Shown here piece by piece: positions 12,138 through 55,387 of a stretch of 64,000 nt of DNA. The stretch spans positions 5,341,535 through 5,405,534 of the forward strand of contig OW203726.1 in assembly GCA_934045075.1 (NCBI GenBank), given 5' to 3'. Source of the DNA: Yponomeuta sedellus (lineage: Eukaryota > Arthropoda > Insecta > Lepidoptera > Yponomeutidae). Position numbers and translations under genes: made by a program. Under the pieces are notes generated by a model that was not told the DNA's origin, searched no databases, and saw only the letters and a list, made by a program, of their open reading frames with translations. Positions within the stretch are counted from its first letter, which is position 1. Each line of letters starts with the position of its first letter.

Positions 12138-13752
12138 TCACTTTGGCAAAGGCCTCTTCAATGATTTCTTTTCCTTATTTGCTTTATATGCTAAATTCAT
12201 TTTCGCCATATTCTCCTTATGTATAGTGTCATGATCGACTATCCTTTTAGGATATCCCTCTCCAACAATGCATCCTGCAGCCTTCTGGACAGATTTAGGC
12301 GCCTTCCATGGTTCATAGATGTATTCCGTTGGGTATTTTTTCAGCTCTGGCACATACTTTCTGATATACAAGCCCGTTTTATCTGTCTTCTTTCCAAAAG
12401 CCACTGGACTGTACACCCTAAAATATTTATAGAAGAAGGCAGAGGCTGACAACCACATCCAGTTGCCAGCGTTCAAAGACCAATCATAATCCAGCAAGTA
12501 ATCTTCAAACACCTTAGCCCCTTCTTCCCATGAAATCCATAAATCTCCTCTAGTTAAGAAACAGGCGACCATGTGTCTCGCCAAGTGATGTATCCAACCT
12601 TCTTGCTTTAGCTGCCTCATTATAGCATCTACAAATGGATAGCCTGTCCTCCCTTCTGCCCATGCTTTGAGATGCTCATCATTTTTCCCCCAAGGTATTT
12701 GAGTGCAGACTGGATTCCCAACCATTTGTCCAAAGTTTTCAGTGCCAGTGCCTGCTACATAGTAAAACTCTCTCCACATCAACTGTCCCATGAGTGAGAC
12801 AGGCGGTTGGGAGTGTGTTCGGCCACTTTCCACCTCTTTCAGTTTGTGGTAGAAGAGTTTGGCCGATAAACAGCCATGGCTTATATACGGACTTAGAACT
12901 GTAGTGCTTGGCTCAAGGCTGTTTGGGGAAGAGTTGGGCTTTTCAAACTTACAGACCCAGTCCTTTCTTTCCATATACATGTGAAGACGTCGCAGACCTT
13001 CAGTTTCCCCTCCAGGGTATTTGGCTGGTTCCAGTTGAGATTCATCAAATTGCAAATCATCTGGGGTTGGTGTGTCGTAACAAGTGGCCGACTTCATCTC
13101 TTTTTCATCTTTTGACGGTTTGCAGTCGTCTGATATTTGTTTTGTAATTTCTATACATTCTTTCACTTTAACATCGAGGACAAGCGAAAGGAACTTCTGA
13201 TAGGTAAGTGGAACATTGCCATTGTTATTCTTTAACACACTGTGTGTATCATACACCGTGTTCTGCACTCTTTTCACAACGAATACGTCTTTTTCTTCAG
13301 CAATTTTTTCGATATAATCATCTAGCTCAACATATTCCGGCTCTATGTCGAGTTGCAGGGTCAAATATTTAACTTGCCATCTGTCGAATAGCTTCGGTAA
13401 CAATTCCTTAGGGTCCCCTCGAAGGACGTACAAACGTGAGTTGATTTTTTTTAGGTTACTATCCAAGTCTGCTAAGCTTTGTAACAGGAATCTCAAACGG
13501 TTCGCGCCAACTTTTTGTCTAATGTCAGGATCGATTATGAAGATTGGGCGTAGGCTGTGTTTGCGATTTTCAGCCTGCAATAAAAAAAATGTTGCTTTAA
13601 GCAGTGCAAGAATAATTGGTTTCTAAATAGGTAATTCTTTTTCCATGGGTGTATGTATTTACTTCGTTGATTGCATTGCGAAGGGCGAGGTTATCGTGGA
13701 GTCGTAAATCTTTCCGAAACCAATGAATTACGGTGTTTCTGATGTTAGCCAT
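12138..13752 (-). CDS. phr6-4: (6-4) photolyase
   Basis: Flavoenzyme that repairs UV-induced pyrimidine (6-4) pyrimidone photoproducts using blue light; expected in the nucleus. There are two exons: 13663-13752 (30 codons, ATG at 13752, donor GTAAAT) and 12138-13574 (acceptor TTGCAG), giving 508 aa. The N-terminal photolyase alpha/beta domain begins with HWFRKDLRLHDN (residues 10-21). The FAD-binding helical domain covers roughly residues 215-480. The WIHHLARH motif places the two histidines typical of (6-4) photolyases at residues 360 and 364. The SLNAGNWMW stretch (about 396-404) supplies flavin contacts and electron-transfer tryptophans. Length matches insect (6-4) photolyases. No long C-terminal tail is present, which argues against a signalling cryptochrome. 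The start is chosen because MANIRN sits directly before the conserved HWFRK and splices in frame. The gene is intact and diverges from the SPATA6 homologue. Confidence 0.93.
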
Positions 13753-14473
13753 GACAATAAAATGAACGAACAAAAAGTTATTGAAATTATTGAAAGGGTA
13801 ATGAAAAGAACAAAACCGACAGGCTAGTTTTTCGCACACTAAAACTTTGTTTTGTAAGTGACAGATGTATAGGTAGATGATATTGAAACGCAACACAACG
13901 CAACAGAGGTTTTTTACCCGACTGCGCAAGCAAATTAAAGTTATGTTTCTTGTGCGGCTTGTGCCTATGTAGGTATGTAAAATATATTATAGTATGTATG
14001 TTGAATTTTTTTACGATCACGGAGAGGTGAAACAGCTATACCAGTTTTGATAAAAGGGGTGTCAGGGTTATGTCCAGCAGTGGACTACATAATATAGCCT
14101 GAGGAAGAAGAAGAAGGTGACAGGGTTATGTCAGGTGAAAGTTTTTGATTAAGTGTTATTATTAGTTATAGGAAATATTGAAAAATTCACATAGACAGAC
14201 ATCAGTTATCATTCTTAGTGATACCTACAATTAACTGGTCTGATCGCGAATATTTGTAAGGTAAACTTAATAACAGTTCCCCGACATTTCAAAAAACTAG
14301 CTGTTTTGTAATAACTAGCAATTATTGTAAGCAAAAGTCAATAAAAAAAATATTTAAAATAATAAAAGAACCCGACTGCAGTGATAAATCAACTGAAAGG
14401 GAAAAAATAAGATTATTTTATTTTCAAATGCTAATGTCGAATCAGAAGAGTTCATACTGCTTTACTTGAGGGA
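13753..14473. other. Intergenic stretch between photolyase and MITE
   Basis: The photolyase 5' flank. It contains a small family E fragment (about 14060-14115) and otherwise AT-rich DNA. A CCCGACTGCAG motif at about 14371-14381 recurs inverted at 14540-14595 and 16843-16856. No core promoter element can be picked with confidence. Confidence 0.4.
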
Positions 14474-14662
14474 CCAAATAATATAACTTTATAAGCATTA
14501 TTTGCTCAAACTGTTGCATTTATTATTTTATATAAAATGTTGCAGTCGGGACCCATTACTGTTTGTTTAAAGTCCTCTAATGGGTCCCGACTGCATCATT
14601 TTATATAAAATAATAAATGCAACAGTTTGAGCAAATAATGCTTATAAAGTTATATTATTTGG
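14474..14662. repeat. Near-perfect palindromic MITE
   Basis: CCAAATAATATAACTTTATAAGC on the left is repeated inverted as GCTTATAAAGTTATATTATTTGG on the right. The arms are about 78 bp with only an occasional mismatch, around a loop of about 25 bp (ATTACTGTTTGTTTAAAGTCC region). The inner arm ends carry TTGCAGTCGGGACCCA and its inverse. There is no coding content. It is a non-autonomous foldback-like element. Confidence 0.85.
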
Positions 14663-15459
14663 TGAAAATTTTACTGAATATTTAGGTAGGTAGAAATATT
14701 TAGGGTAGATAAGCAATCTTTGGTCGCACAAGTGAACAGGAAACCTAACACAAAATCATAATCTTATTTTCGGAAGAAACGAGATAAAATTCGTTAAGAT
14801 GAATAGAGCTACAATTTTTTAAAATTTCATGAGTCCTACGAAACGAGGTCACGGAGGATCCGTCTTCGGTTACCAGTGAGAGCGTTCAATTTTTTTTTTA
14901 ATCATTTCTTCTTTGAACCCAGCTTGTCTGACTATGACCGCACAGGGGAAAAGGAGTTACATGCTACACTTTATATATTTTGTTCAGTTAGTTTTGGTCT
15001 AAGTGTCAGTAGGAAATTAATATCAGTGTTAAGAAATTAATTATTTTTTCTCAAACATGCTCGGAAATGTTTGTGTTATTACCATGAAATAAAGCCACTA
15101 AGTTTCTCTTTTATGGCTCCCGCCTCACTTTACTGGCCTAAGCCAGTAAAGTAAGTATGAAAATCCATTACCGTCCGCTGCTCTAACTTTTTAAATTTAC
15201 TTACTAAAATTAAACTGACTAAGGAAAAATTACATACAGCCTACCACCTACTAAGTTATGTAAGCATACTTGCAAGATTAAAAAAAAAACAATCTATGGT
15301 ATTGGTTTTTGTGCGGTTAAACATGGTGCTCAAATATGTTAGTGTATTTAAAAAATAAAAAAGGCGGCAAACTAAACTATTATTTCTTAATTACCTAGTT
15401 TTAATTATTTTAATATTAATATTTCCTCGCATTGTTTGAGAAAAGCATTATACAATCCT

Positions 15460-15560
15460 CGGCCGGAACAGGGATTGCAGGACTCGTTCTAGACGGCCTC
15501 GTCTACGACTCGGCCGTCTATCCCAAACTCGTCCAGCAATCCCTTACTTCTCGGCCTCTG
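15460..15560. repeat. GC-rich nested hairpin
   Basis: In an AT-rich setting a block has GGGATTGC..GCAATCCC enclosing TAGACGGCC..GGCCGTCTA, flanked by CCTCGGCC..CGGCCTC. This is a nested stem with internal bulges. It could be a small repeat or a structured element. No ORF is present. Confidence 0.45.
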
Positions 15561-15639
15561 CAGTAATGTATTATTACCCCCTAAGAGGTTGATATTTCTT
15601 AAATTAATGAGATAAACGAATGGCGTAAAGAAAGAAATA

Positions 15640-16630
15640 AACACTTTATAGGCATTATTTCTTTCAGCACTTATACCGTTTCTATAGACGGTTTGTTTAC
15701 ATGTAGAGCAAAGCTGATATTATGTAAATTTATACATGTACTAGAATAAATATATGGCAGCGCCATCTAGTGGCTAAAAGTGGTACTGTAGGACAGGGTT
15801 TCAGCAGACAAGAAGAGAAACGTTGTTTCAGCACGACAGCACGTAGGGATCTATTTATTGAAGCAATATGAAACTTACTAAGGATTACGGATTAGTAACT
15901 GTACTACTCGCACCACAGCGCAAAGCGAGGTATATTACCTTTACCTACGTCATTAGTGGACAGTCAGTATTGGTCGAAGTGATTGGTCGAGTGCTTAAAT
16001 ACTATCAAAATTTGTTTAATATTATGTAGGGCCTTCGGACAAAACCATACCGCAATTTAGAACACAAACAGCGCCATCTGTGGTTGGATAGAGGAACTAA
16101 TGCTACAGTACTTTAATTAATTAGAAGTGAATATTATTTGTGTTGCGTTTGTTCTCTATTAATGCTGATTTTATGTAATCAGCGATACCCGCAAAATTCT
16201 CTTTTAAATATTTTGCACGTGTTAGTCGTAGTTAAACCAAATTACATTTTTTAATTAAATGAATGATCTAGAAGGATCAAACCACTTTATAGGAATTATT
16301 TCTTCCCGCATTTGTACCGATTCTATAAATGGTTTGTTTACATGTAGACCAAAGCCGAAATTATGTATACACATCTATTAGAATAAATAAAATATAGCAG
16401 CGCCATCAAGTGGCTAAAAGTGGTACTTTAATTGCTTAAAAGTAAATGTTATTTTTTGTTCCGTTGGTTCTCTATTAATGCTGATTTTATGTAACCTACG
16501 TCATCCGCAAAATTTTGTTTTAAATATTTCACACCTGTTGGGGGTAGTTCAATAAAATTAGTATTCGAATTCAATAAACTAAATATAACAGCGCCATCTA
16601 GTGGCTCCTAGCTGTACTTTAACGAAGCTT
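15640..16630 (+). repeat. Diverged direct repeats with CAGCGCCATCTAGTGG
   Basis: Three related blocks. About 15644-15790 and 16290-16440 align over about 146 bp, both with GGTTTGTTTACATGTAGA and a final CAGCGCCATC(T/A)AGTGGCTAAAAGTGGTACT. The block at 16500-16630 carries the same CAGCGCCATCTAGTGGCT core. A second segment, CTCTATTAATGCTGATTTTATGTAA, occurs at about 16155 and 16470. This is an old tandem or dispersed repeat with no ORF. Confidence 0.6.
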
Positions 16631-16863
16631 CTTAACGAATTTTATTTTTTGTTACGGTTCTGATCGCATAATTATGATTTTATATAGCCTATGACACTTT
16701 CGCAAGGATGCCGAATCGAATGACACCTTGTTTAACAAAATCTGACCATTAGTTAAGGAGTTATGAGGGAACATAGAATCGGACATACTTACATACATAC
16801 ATACATACGCACTAAACACATTACCCTCCTTTTGGGCTTCGCTGCAGTCGGGTAAAAAAGGTG

Positions 16864-18602
16864 TCATGCTCTGTCGCAGAGCCACCATCATAGAAAGTGA
16901 TTAATTATGCCATAAAATGAGGTACGTAACGCGTACTTAATGTACATATACCGATATCGATGTACGTGCATTAGATTATGTTTAAATAAACATTGATAGT
17001 GGCTCTGCTGCAGAGCATACTCTCTAGCAGAGCCACAAAGTACATGTACTCAGGAAAGATAAACGCCACTGTTTTTGGATGAAAACCGATGTACGAGTAA
17101 TGTTTATTGCGTACGTGTTGGAAAATACCACTTTAAGACAGTGGTTTTATTTATATTAACTTTACTAAAATGCTTGCAGGAAGCGCCTGATTATTTTATG
17201 TCGGCAAAGGTTTAGTGCATATAGGTACCTCCCGTGTCAGGCTTATGTAAGTGTGGCGTGATGTGGGGGCAGGCCTTTGTCCAGCAGTGAACAAATAGTC
17301 CTAGCAGCTACGGCACTTTTTTGCCGAAAAGCTGCATTTTGTGATGAAAGCAAGCCGTTTTGCACAGTGATAATAGGGACAAAAATAAGCGATTTGACCC
17401 GCAGCAGCACAAGTTTCACCGCTTAGGAACAGAGAGGGCGCCACTTCTTTGAAAAAACACTTTGAAAAATTTTGACACGCTAACGGATGAACCGATTGCA
17501 ATGATTAATATCTTATTCGAAAGGGGATTACTTATAGTATCATCAAAAAAATTCAAATAAAATAAAAAACTATGACAACTGTCAAAAATCTTACATTTTG
17601 TAACATTTTTTTTTGGAAATTCTCAGTTTTTACTCAATCATGCAAAAAAATTGTATAAAGAGGGTATGTTTTTTACAACTCCTATTGTTAAAAATTTAAT
17701 ACTGCATTAAATAAAAAAAAGAAGATCATGCCAATATCTTTAATAGTTTAGGAAATATTTATTTTTACGTGTGCTGCTTGCTTGCTTCGTAGTAATTATG
17801 AAGAAAAGGAATTTATTTTGTGATGGAATCGGGTAGTGATAGTAAGGATTAAAATAAACGATTTTAACTGCTGCAGCAACACTTACATCCCTTAGGAATA
17901 TAGGTGGCGCCACTTATTTTAAATAAACCGCTCCACCGATTTTTCATGATTAAAGTTCATAATATAAAAAGATTTGTCATTTTCTTGTATTATAATACGT
18001 CGAGTTTTTGGTTGTTTAATCAGATTAAATATTTCAAAAATTGCGCCTACAGATTTGGGTCGAACCAAATGTTTTTTTAAATGGACATTGAGGATAATGT
18101 TTTAAATAAATGAATTTTGGGGCAAAAATACAAAATTTCTAAGTACTTGCATATAGAATTTAAATTAAAAAACAGAATAGTCTCACTTGAATAATTCATC
18201 TTCTGAACTGCCGTCATGAAGCTTATTGAAATGAAAAGGAAAAGAAACATGATCGTTAATCATGACATAAAATAATCAGGCGCTTCCTGCAAGCATTTTA
18301 GTAAAGTTAATATACATAAAACCACTGTCTTAAAGTGGTATTTTCCAACACGTACGCAATAAACATTACTCGTACATCGGTTTTCATCTAAAAACAGTGG
18401 CGTTTATCTTTCCTGAGTACATGTACTTTGTGGCTCTGCTAGAGAGTATGCTCTGCAGCAGAGCCACTATCAATGTTTATTTAGACATAATCTGATGCAC
18501 GTACATCGATATCGGTATATGTACATTAAGTACGCGTTACGTACCTCATTTTATGGCATAATTAATCACTTTCTATGATGGTGGCTCTGCGACAGAGCAT
18601 GA
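16864..18602. mobile_element. Non-autonomous transposon with about 340 bp inverted repeats
   Basis: The left arm (16864-17205) begins GTGTCATGCTCTGTCGCAGAGCCACC. The right arm (about 18260-18602) ends with the inverse. The arms agree closely through GTGGCTCTGCTGCAGAGC, AGTACATGTACTCAGGAAAG and TTGCAGGAAGCGCCTGATTATTTTATGTC. The central 1 kb is AT-rich and has no frame resembling a transposase. The superfamily is undetermined and no clear target duplication is visible. It sits just upstream of the SPATA6 promoter region. Confidence 0.8.
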
Positions 18603-19025
18603 CACAAAAATGGCTTCAAATAAAAAAAAAATGTAACCAAAAACCTAAACTGTAGATATTGAAGAAAGCATAATATTATGACTTCTAATAGAATTTCTAG
18701 TTAATATGATAAGGTTTGGCTCTGCCACTTGAGGTGGATTTTTTAGCAATCAGGCTTTTTTCTTCTGTAATTTTTTTACGTCTAAAAACTGTAAGGAAAC
18801 TGGGTGAGTCTACGTGTCGAAGTACTGTTTTTTATGGATGAATTTTTGCCAATAATGTAACTGAATATACCTATGGTTTAAAAAAAGTAACAGATGGAAT
18901 TTTCTTTTTTATTTTCTTGAGAGAGGTACTGAAATTTAAAATTTAGCTTTTCCGCGGATTTTCCGAATTACAACTGTGTTATTTCTAAACGCAAATGTCA
19001 GTGTGATTGCGTTCTCTTTGATTGC

Positions 19026-19039
19026 GTTGCCATGACAAT
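19026..19039 (+). promoter_or_regulatory. Candidate RFX X-box upstream of the SPATA6 homologue
   Basis: GTTGCCATGACAAT fits the ciliary X-box pattern RYYRYY-N2-RRYRAC at every position except the last. It lies about 240 bp before the SPATA6 ATG. X-boxes within a few hundred bases of the start mark genes switched on by RFX factors in cells building cilia or flagella, which suits a sperm-tail protein. This is a sequence match only. Confidence 0.45.
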
Positions 19040-19277
19040 GAACTGACTCATATTTTGTAAACAAAAAATCTTCCAAAAACATAAATCAGACATGTAAAGC
19101 AGAGAACAAATCAAATCAGAGCAAATCAAAATGACAGTTTGTACCTATGTCAAAATGTCAGATGTCAATTATTTTCAAAACATTGCATTGAAAACTATGA
19201 AAGCTTTACGTAAAAAAAACTAAAGAAACTAAATTTTCAATACCTAACAGACATTACAAAAGTATGTGATTTACAAA

Positions 19278-50495
<31,218 letters not shown>

Positions 50496-50639
50496 CCTTC
50501 GAGACGCAAAAGCCGCGTTTACACTGGACGAGCCAGCCTAAGGTAATGATGTGCCTTCTCTCTTTTCACGATTTCTACACCATGACTTTTGGGTGGTTTA
50601 AAAGCTATAGCAAAACGAACGTGCCTTAACAATAGATAT

Positions 50640-50830
50640 AATAATAACTTCCACACAATACAATCACTTGTCCTAGTCCCAATCTAGGATACTCTGCTAT
50701 GGTAAATGAGCAAGAACATTACAAACATGGAAATACACCCAGACTGAAGCCATTCGTTTTAAATTAGTACGGAGCGGCCTCCAGTGAGAATCAAACCCAC
50801 GACCTTTGTTATGATAGGCTAGTTCGTTTA
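50640..50830 (-). repeat. SINE (family D, minus) downstream of SPATA6
   Basis: ACTTCCACACAATACAATCACTTGTCCTAGTCCC, GGAAATACACCCAGACTG and GAATCAAACCCACGACC (a B-box inverse) make a near full-length minus copy of family D with its tRNA-like head. It lies about 150 bp after the SPATA6 stop. Confidence 0.55.
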
Positions 50831-50999
50831 TTAAAAAGGCTATGAAAACCATTAGTAGCTAGCCAGAGCTGCTGCGAGTCCGGGAATCATTGTTCGGACG
50901 GAGATACTATTTAATGTTCCTGAATTCTTTGAAACAAGATTCTCAATCCGTAATAAGAATTCTCAAATTAGATATGTTATTTTACATCTGTACATACTT

Positions 51000-51090
51000 A
51001 AAAGTAATAGTCTAATAAATGCCCTCGCCCAAGTAGTGGGAGTGAAGAAGCCACTTGACGTTGTATAAATCATCACGTCGTTGCAAAGGC
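51000..51090 (+). repeat. SINE 3' fragment related to the mariner insert
   Basis: TAATAAATGCCCTCGCCCAAGTAGTGGGAGTGAAGAAGCCACTTGACGTTGTATAAATCATC matches the end of the insert at 35063-35386. It contains AATAAA at 51014-51019, which could serve as a SPATA6 poly(A) signal about 520 bp past the stop. From 51090 to 52900 no gene or known repeat is seen. Confidence 0.45.
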
Positions 51091-52904
51091 AAAATTTTAA
51101 TTTTAATTATTTGACATCTGTTTACAATCAAATTTTTAGTTACTAATTACATAGCCGCAGTTTTCAAACCACCCATAATATAGCTACATACTCCATTGTC
51201 TCCAAAAGGGGGTGAGGATAACAAGAATTCTACCTAATTCATTGAGATAAGGAGAATAGTGTGACGTCAAACGCTTGGCATAGCGCGTCTGGTGTAAATT
51301 TAGCTTATGTAGTACCTGAATCTCTGCAGACGGACAGACTAGGGCCATATTTCATAGAACTAAAACTCATAGTTTACTAAGACCATTCGATGTACCACCA
51401 ACCTGGTCGGCTGACGACATACGGCCCGAAGGCAGCGGCTTACATTTTACATTGTACATTGACATTCAGCAAACAGAATGTAAATTCTTTACGTTGAAAT
51501 AAATTGATTTGAATTTTGAACATGCTGAAAGCGGCTGGAAAACATTGGACGAGACTAGCAAAGGACCGGATGGTTGCCCAACAGTGCCCAATGCGCAACA
51601 GTGGGCTCTGTTTATGGTATGATTAGATAGATAGATAAATTCGATGTACACCCCAAAGCCGGTCAACCCAGAGATTAAGAAGTGAGAAAAATGCTATGCA
51701 ATGTATGTACAACGGACTGTCATAATAAGCTATGAATTGTAGTTTTATGTAATGCGGCCATGCCAGTGTCTCTATTACATATTAGCCAATTAATTCAGCA
51801 GTCTCAAGAACCCTCATACTATTTTTTGGCTAACTTGACAGAGCCAATAGTCTTGTCTAAGACAGAGAGGTTTATCTTTTTTAAGTTTATCTTTCTTTAT
51901 CTTTACTGTCATGATGTGTGAAACTGACCACATTCTTTCATTCCTAGATTGGGCGGTTTAGTGAGTGCTTTGTAAGATGCAAGTATTTGTTAATCGGATG
52001 ATAGTTTTTTGACTAGATTTTACAATAATTTCTATAGCTATTTATTTATGTTTTAGGTACCAATGTATTTTTATTATTTAATATTAATGCAGTGGTTAAT
52101 CAGGGTCTAATTTAAAGAGTGAATCGTGTTAAAAGTATTTAAATAAAATACGAAGTGTGAGATTTTAACAATGTGCCTGTATACAAATTGTTGTTTCGTT
52201 TTACAAATTAATTTATTACTTAGGTATGCCGTATGGCTCGATAATTAGGTCCATAATGTTTTGTTGATTACATTATATTGATGACATAATAAAACATTAC
52301 ATAATTGAAACGTTTTTTGTATCGTATTCGTATATTCAATATTCATAATTGTTTTCATATAATAAGGGTAACTTATAAATATACTTATTATTTTGTATTA
52401 CTAACTATGATGATATGGCTTCTTTAAATTCTTACATATGTACGCATTATTTCTATTCAATTTAATATTAATAAAAACTTCATTGGAATAAAATTAGTAG
52501 ACACCTCAAGATCATAAAAAAATAAAGATATTACAATAAAAAGAATAAAGCTTAAAAATTATACTAAAAAGACGTGAGCATTTCATGAAGGCAGTGTTGC
52601 AGAATGATCATAATAAAACATACCTACTTACTAAGTATCTACTTATTACCTACTTTAATAAGTTAAAGTTATTTCGGTAGAGTTTCGGCCTTTCATTACA
52701 TCTAAGGCCCGTTCAAACAACAAAGTGCTCAGTGACACTTCGCACGGATACTTGTGGTCTTAAAAAAATTGCATATTTCGTTAAAGAAAGGCGCACGCAC
52801 ATATCTTTGTGCTCTGAACCGCACCTTAGTTGCTTAATACAGGTTGCTTAAGGCGCTTAGGGGCGCTAACTACCGTCACAATGGAATAAAAACCATAACT
52901 TATT

Positions 52905-53050
52905 TTAAAACCCAATTTAGAGCCTAAAAATTCCACCCATGCTGGGATTCGAACCAGCGACCTCTGGCTATCCGTGCCAGCGCTCTTTCCAACTGAGCTA
53001 ATGGGCGACTCACCGGCATCAGTGAAATTTCGAACCTCTACAATATTCTC
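52905..53050 (-). repeat. tRNA-headed SINE (family A, minus)
   Basis: TAGAGCCTAAAAATTCCACCCATGCTGGGATTCGAACC, then CGTGCCAGCGCTCTTTCCAACTGAGCTAATGGGCGACTCACCGGCATCAGTGAAATTTCGAACCTC. It is an inverse of 36490-36645 with both boxes present. Confidence 0.7.
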
Positions 53051-53114
53051 TGTATTATTGTCCTTAGCACGGGTTAGTGCATTAAAAAAAGTGTATAATC
53101 ATAACTTATTTTTT

Positions 53115-53290
53115 AAAACATTTTTTTCCAAAAGTAAACATCAATAATCTTAATATTTGTGACAACTATTTTTAGAACATCATAGACTGTAGTATTAATA
53201 TCCTAGGACTTTAATTAATCCTAGGTTCTAGACTGTAGGCTCTAAAAATAGTTGTCACAGTTAACATTTTTTTTAATGCACTAACCCGTG
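53115..53290. repeat. Inverted-repeat MITE, copy 2
   Basis: TTTCCAAAAGTAAACATCAATAATCTTA and ACAACTATTTTTAGAACATCATAGACTGTAG pair with GTTCTAGACTGTAGGCTCTAAAAATAGTTGTCACAGTTAACA. It matches 28805-29015. It is bordered on both sides by TAGCACGGGTTAGTGCATTAAAA-type or inverse SINE ends. Confidence 0.65.
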
Positions 53291-53440
53291 CCTAGGACAA
53301 TTTTAAAAACTTATTTAGAGGCTAAAATTCCACCCATGCCGGGATTCGAACCCGCGATCTCTGGCTATCCGTACCAGCGCTCTTTCCAACTGAGCTAATG
53401 GGCAACTCACCGTGAAATTTCGAACCTCTTTACAATGTTT
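53285..53440 (-). repeat. tRNA-headed SINE (family A, minus)
   Basis: CCCGTGCCTAGGACAATTTTAAAAACTTATTTAGAGGC, GGGATTCGAACCCGCGATC, CCAACTGAGCTAATGGGCAACTCACCG. A second minus copy within 400 bp of the first, with the MITE between them. Confidence 0.7.
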
Positions 53441-53519
53441 TCTGTATTACGTACAGGCAGTTAAGATTTCCCATGCTCACTTATAGATACTTAAAAACCT
53501 ATTTAGAGTTATACTAGTA

Positions 53520-53815
53520 TAATCATGTGGGTACAGTGATATCGTTCCGATGTAAAAACCTAACTGCAAAGTAGGTAGTCGGGGCTGTAAGTGATGCAAT
53601 TTGCTTAAGCCAGATGTCGCTGCCTGTACGTAATACAGAGAATAGTGTAAAGAGGTTCGAAATTTCACTGATGCCGTGAGTCGCCCACTGGCTCAATTGG
53701 TAGAGCGCTGGCACGGATAGCCAGAGGTTGCGGGTTCGAATCCCGGCATGGGTGAAATTTTTAGCCTCTAAATAGGTTTTTAAATTTGTCCTTAGCACGG
53801 GTTAGTGCATTAAAA
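53520..53815 (+). repeat. Long SINE (family A with 150 bp 5' extension)
   Basis: ATCATGTGGGTACAGTGATATCGTTCCGATGT, GTAGTCGGGGCTGTAAGTGATGC and CAGATGTCGCTGCCTGTACGTAATACAGAGAATAG precede the usual tRNA-like head and body. The whole 290 bp unit is almost repeated at 58290-58556. The 53816-55300 stretch after it is AT-rich intergenic DNA with no supported gene. Confidence 0.7.
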
Positions 53816-55301
53816 AATAAAAATAGTATAATTATAGATACTTACTCGTATAAACGTATTATAATAAAAGTTATGATTTTTATTCCACTAGTAGCGCTAG
53901 TTAGCATCCCTAACCACCTTAATACATAATTTCCCTTTAAAATGATCAATTCCTGAAAATGTCGGTGAAAGTTAATGTTTTACGAAAACTTTTTTTTCAT
54001 GAGTTTTTTCCTCTGGTTAATACTTTTTTTCAAATATTTGCGTTTACCTAAATTTATGAAATGTACGCTTACACTATCAATTCCATAGCACAGAAATTTA
54101 ATTAGCACATATGGTTCAAAGTATTATTTATCCGACAGCGCCGCTATTTATTTTTGAGGTTTCATGATTTTTCTGATTTTGGTATCAAAAAAACCATGGA
54201 GCTCAATTTTTTTTTTATTGAGAGTCTATTAAAGAATCTTTTTTTTATTCAGAAAATAAATATTAAACTGTAGGTGACGAGTGGAATTGCGCATTTTAGA
54301 GGTGTCTTACCCTGCTTAAACCTCACCACCAGGTGCGTCTCTTTATTCGTTTAAATACACGGTATGAGCGGTAAGGTCTACTGTACTACAGTACTTTGCA
54401 GTGATAATATTTGCTTATCATTTTTCTACCAGCAACTGCTTGAGACGACATAACGCATTTGCTTTCAAACACAACAAAATCTAGAGGTTGAGTTTTTTAA
54501 AATGGTGTTTTAACTGTCCGAAGAAAACAAATGGAATAAAAAAATATTTTCTTTAGACGCCACATTTTTACAATATGAGGAAAGAAGAAAGAAAATGTGT
54601 TGCTAAACCCTGGTTTTAGTAAAAGTAATTTAAACTACAGTTAACCTAAAACTCGAGCTCTGCAATCAGTTGACTCAATCATACCTAAGTTTAGTTGCTC
54701 TTAAGTAAATCCTTACCGAAAATAAGTTTTTGTTTTAAATGGACGGAAGACAATCAGTCTCTTAAGGAAATGTTAATCTTCCTTTGGGAAATAATATATT
54801 GGCCACCTAACTAGTGATAAGTTTTGTACATTAACTTAGATATTATTTATTAGATTAATATTAATATATTACCTGGGTAATACTCGTAATTCCAATCAAA
54901 ATTACAAATCCTAGGTAGGTATTCAAGAGCCAATTTCACAAAGCACCAAAATAAATGCGTCAGAAAATATCTATCTAAGTACCTACTTAAATAAGTTCGT
55001 GAAACTGGCACATGAAATATGGACTCGTTCGTCACAAAATGTGAGTAGGCTAAGCCTAGTTTAGTGACGTTTACAACAGATATTTCGGCATATTTTGTTC
55101 TTAACAGAACACTCTGCTGCTGAATTAATTTCCTTTATCGTATTCAAGCGCAAAACTCATTATGATTCGGTGATTTTTCAGCATTTTGGCTGGATTTCTT
55201 CAACTGAGTTTTCAGTAGAGTATATTATGGACTATCAAGTACATATAGTACACTGTAATTGGCTGTACTCGAAAAAGTGTAAGTAGGCCGTGGCGTACAA
55301 G

Positions 55302-55307
55302 TTTATT
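55302..55307 (-). terminator. Poly(A) signal of the ABCG8-like gene
   Basis: TTTATT (AATAAA on the minus strand) about 81 nt beyond the stop codon at 55388. Position suits cleavage shortly downstream; there is no transcript evidence. Confidence 0.5.
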
Positions 55308-55387
55308 TGCAGTTTAGACACTGTCCAGAAAGTTAATCTCCGCAATCTTTCTGAATTCTTCAACACCACATTTATGCCTTTCCTCTT

